Shown piece after piece: positions 62,411 through 64,000 of a DNA stretch of 64,000 nucleotides. The DNA is from Liolophura sinensis. Lineage: Eukaryota > Mollusca > Polyplacophora > Chitonida > Chitonidae. Location: assembly GCF_032854445.1 (NCBI RefSeq), contig NC_088304.1:20535704-20599703 (forward strand), given 5' to 3'. Made by a program: the position numbers and the translations under genes. Numbering within the stretch: position 1 is the first letter of the stretch; each line of letters begins with the position of its first letter. The notes beneath the pieces are model-generated. The model had not been told where the DNA came from and did no database searches. It saw nothing but the letters and a program-made list of their open reading frames with translations.

Positions 62411-64000
62411 ACATGTAGGACATAAGCGTTAAAGAGGTATAAAGTGTAGACTGATGCCGATCTTCAGTGGAACGATTTGTATTTGTCATTGGTGTTGTGG
62501 TAAATACAAAGACTGACGATCTCTGGTTAAAACTAAAACAATCAATTTCTCCTCTCTACATATCCGAGTGTCTTACATTCCTCACGAAACCAAGATTTTG
62601 CCCAACGTTGCTAATGTCCAACCACTGTTAAACTCCCACAGCTACAGTGAAGCCACTGTCAAATACATGACCACGATAGTGCAAAGTGTCTTTCTGTGTA
62701 AGTAAAGTTTAGCAAAATTCCCAAAGGCGAAGTTGAGCCGATGCCGTCCTAACTGTCGTCTGTAAGCCTCCATCGTCTAACCTCTAATGGTATGCAAATT
62801 CATTGTAGTACAGCTAATTTAATTCAATAAAGCTTTATATTATTGGGCCGTATTATTCTTCTTGTCACACCCAATTTACCCTAGCTCGCTCTAACGTTCT
62901 CCACCACCGCTCTAATTCGATACACGTTATCTCTGTGTTTATGTAATCCGCTCATCCTCCGAATTTACATCCCCAGTGAGATTACCCAAAGCAATATTTA
63001 AATGGTAGTCTTACTTAGCACCATATCTGCTCACTGATACGCCAAGATATTGGCATTTATTAGCCTGTCTGGGTACATAAATGGCAAAACCGCACTAGAA
63101 ATACATTTCAGCGTTTTATTTTTGGGATTCGTTTTTGTGACATTAAACCCACCAAAAATTTAGGCTCTTTTCCACTGAACTCTATTTTTAGGCAAGGATT
63201 TAATATAGTTATGGCTACTAACAGAAAAAAAAGGCTGAGGAAGTGTTATAAATCCTCACTGCTCTCTTGACGAAAACAATCGTTTGTTGTTCCAATGACG
63301 TTAGACCGGCCCGGATAGCACAGTTGGTAGAGCGTCGGGACCGGTAGATCCAGGATCAATCCTTGGTCGAGACACACCTAAGACTTTAAAAGAGGAAGTT
63401 GTAACTTCCTCGCTTGGCGTTAAACAAACACTAAAAAAATCTTCTGAATACAACGTTAGAGCACAAGTTAGTTTAACTATCTCTTGAGATTAGCAAATAT
63501 CAGTCTTCTTCATAATTGATGACTGCAGCAGTTTTCTTGGGATTCACTGTTTATCTCTCCAGCGTGATTACTTGATTTTCTGTTGCTAGGCTAGAAAAAA
63601 AAATAATCAACACGATCCTTTCAGTCTTACGTCAAATTTACGGGTTAAAATTTAATTCAAAATTACACTTTTGTGGGTACAGAGGAGATACTGTTGTCAA
63701 AATTTGACCGGGGTAACAAAAACAACCTACACAGTTTAACTTACATACAGTATATGTTTGTAAACCAAGTTTATAACGGAATAAAATTATTATTTGGAAT
63801 GCTAATCTGACATCCTCTCCCAAATGTACCACTGTTGTTCCTGTAATTTTATTACAATCCGGGCTGATGGGAGTAGGTGATAAGTGTATTGCTGAGCAAA
63901 GCCTTATAAAAAATATCCATGTCAGAATCATGGTACGGTGGTGTTCCCTCTTACAGATTTATGTTGCTTTTGCAGTATTTCAAGCCCAGTCTATCACGAA
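62411..64000 (+). repeat. C-array unit C3, cut by window end
   Basis: It starts with a GTAGGACATAAGCGTTAAAG joint. It carries an uninterrupted LTR target (62684-62715), the GCTCTAATTCGATACACGTT segment and CAATATTTAAATGGTAGTC, then at about 63305 an S2 SINE and a jump to the segment found at 54220/59560. About 1 kb of the unit, including S3, is missing. The last 70 bases enter the homologue of the C1/C2 short frame, with a 1-nt deletion relative to C1 just before TTGCAG. Confidence 0.85.
63305..63430 (+). repeat. SINE family S2, 5' half with tRNA-like head
   Basis: CCCGGATAGCACAGTTGGTA with an A-box, GAGCGTCGGGACCGG, B-box-like AGGATCAATCCTTGG, CACCTAAGACTTTAAAAGAG and TAACTTCCTCGCTTGGCGTT. 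The S2 body and tail are absent. It sits at the deletion joint of C3, so insertion and deletion may be linked. Confidence 0.85.

Noticed and set aside
63305-63360. Possible genuine tRNA gene
   Set aside because: It has A- and B-box-like words but continues into S2-specific sequence, and the cloverleaf arms are not complete. The same applies to the S1 heads at 19338, 28120, 35680 and 45270.
1-64000. Bacterial-type systems such as CRISPR, toxin-antitoxin or phage defence
   Set aside because: No regularly spaced short repeats, no ribosome-binding-site-led genes and no long frames; SINEs and the solo LTR place the window in an animal genome.

Overview
This window looks like non-coding nuclear DNA from a metazoan, most likely a marine lophotrochozoan such as a mollusc. 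It is AT-rich and has no bacterial-style gene packing. The longest open frame is about 150 codons and none is convincing as a gene. It is littered with tRNA-headed SINE copies; one family ends in a GGCGTAAAACACCAA-type tail followed by an (AAAT)n-like tract, a type I associate with molluscs and related phyla. I recognise no gene, tRNA, rRNA or CRISPR array with confidence, and no operon logic applies. The interest lies in repeat architecture.

Layout. (1) About 1-20760: a head-to-tail array of five related, heavily edited multi-kilobase units (called A1-A5). A1 and A2 are nearly identical over about 2.9 kb, including a nested SINE, so that duplication is recent; A3-A5 are much older. (2) About 22030-23600: block B1. 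(3) About 23600-38930: single-copy spacer with many SINEs, a (TA)35 microsatellite and small palindromes. (4) About 38930-40530: block B2, an inverted copy of B1. (5) About 40740-42700: unassigned sequence with a few protein-like short frames. (6) About 42700-47330: A6, an inverted and interrupted copy of the A unit. The order A-B-spacer-B'-A' is a mirror image centred near 31.3-31.7 kb, so the middle of the window looks like an old inverted segmental duplication. (7) About 49840 to the window end: a second, unrelated head-to-tail array (C1, C2 and the start of C3, each about 5-6.6 kb before insertions). C1 is interrupted by a 990-bp solo LTR (TG...CA ends, 4-bp target duplication, TATA box); the uninterrupted C2 and C3 provide two empty sites.

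Mobile elements. SINE family S1 has a tRNA-like head and about 20 copies. S2 has a different tRNA-like head. S3 shares its 3' tail with S2. S4 is seen only as short fragments. S1 at 45037-45296 has a perfect 13-bp target duplication and S2 at 34877-35189 a perfect 12-bp one, so both are clear retroposition events. SINEs shared between C1 and C2, or between A1 and A2, predate those duplications and order the events.

The best candidate for hidden coding sequence is a short frame repeated in C1 and C2 (54668-55009 and 60029-60376), but its substitutions look close to neutral. All alignments were made by eye; percent identities were not computed and boundaries are good to roughly 10-50 bp unless a target duplication fixes them.
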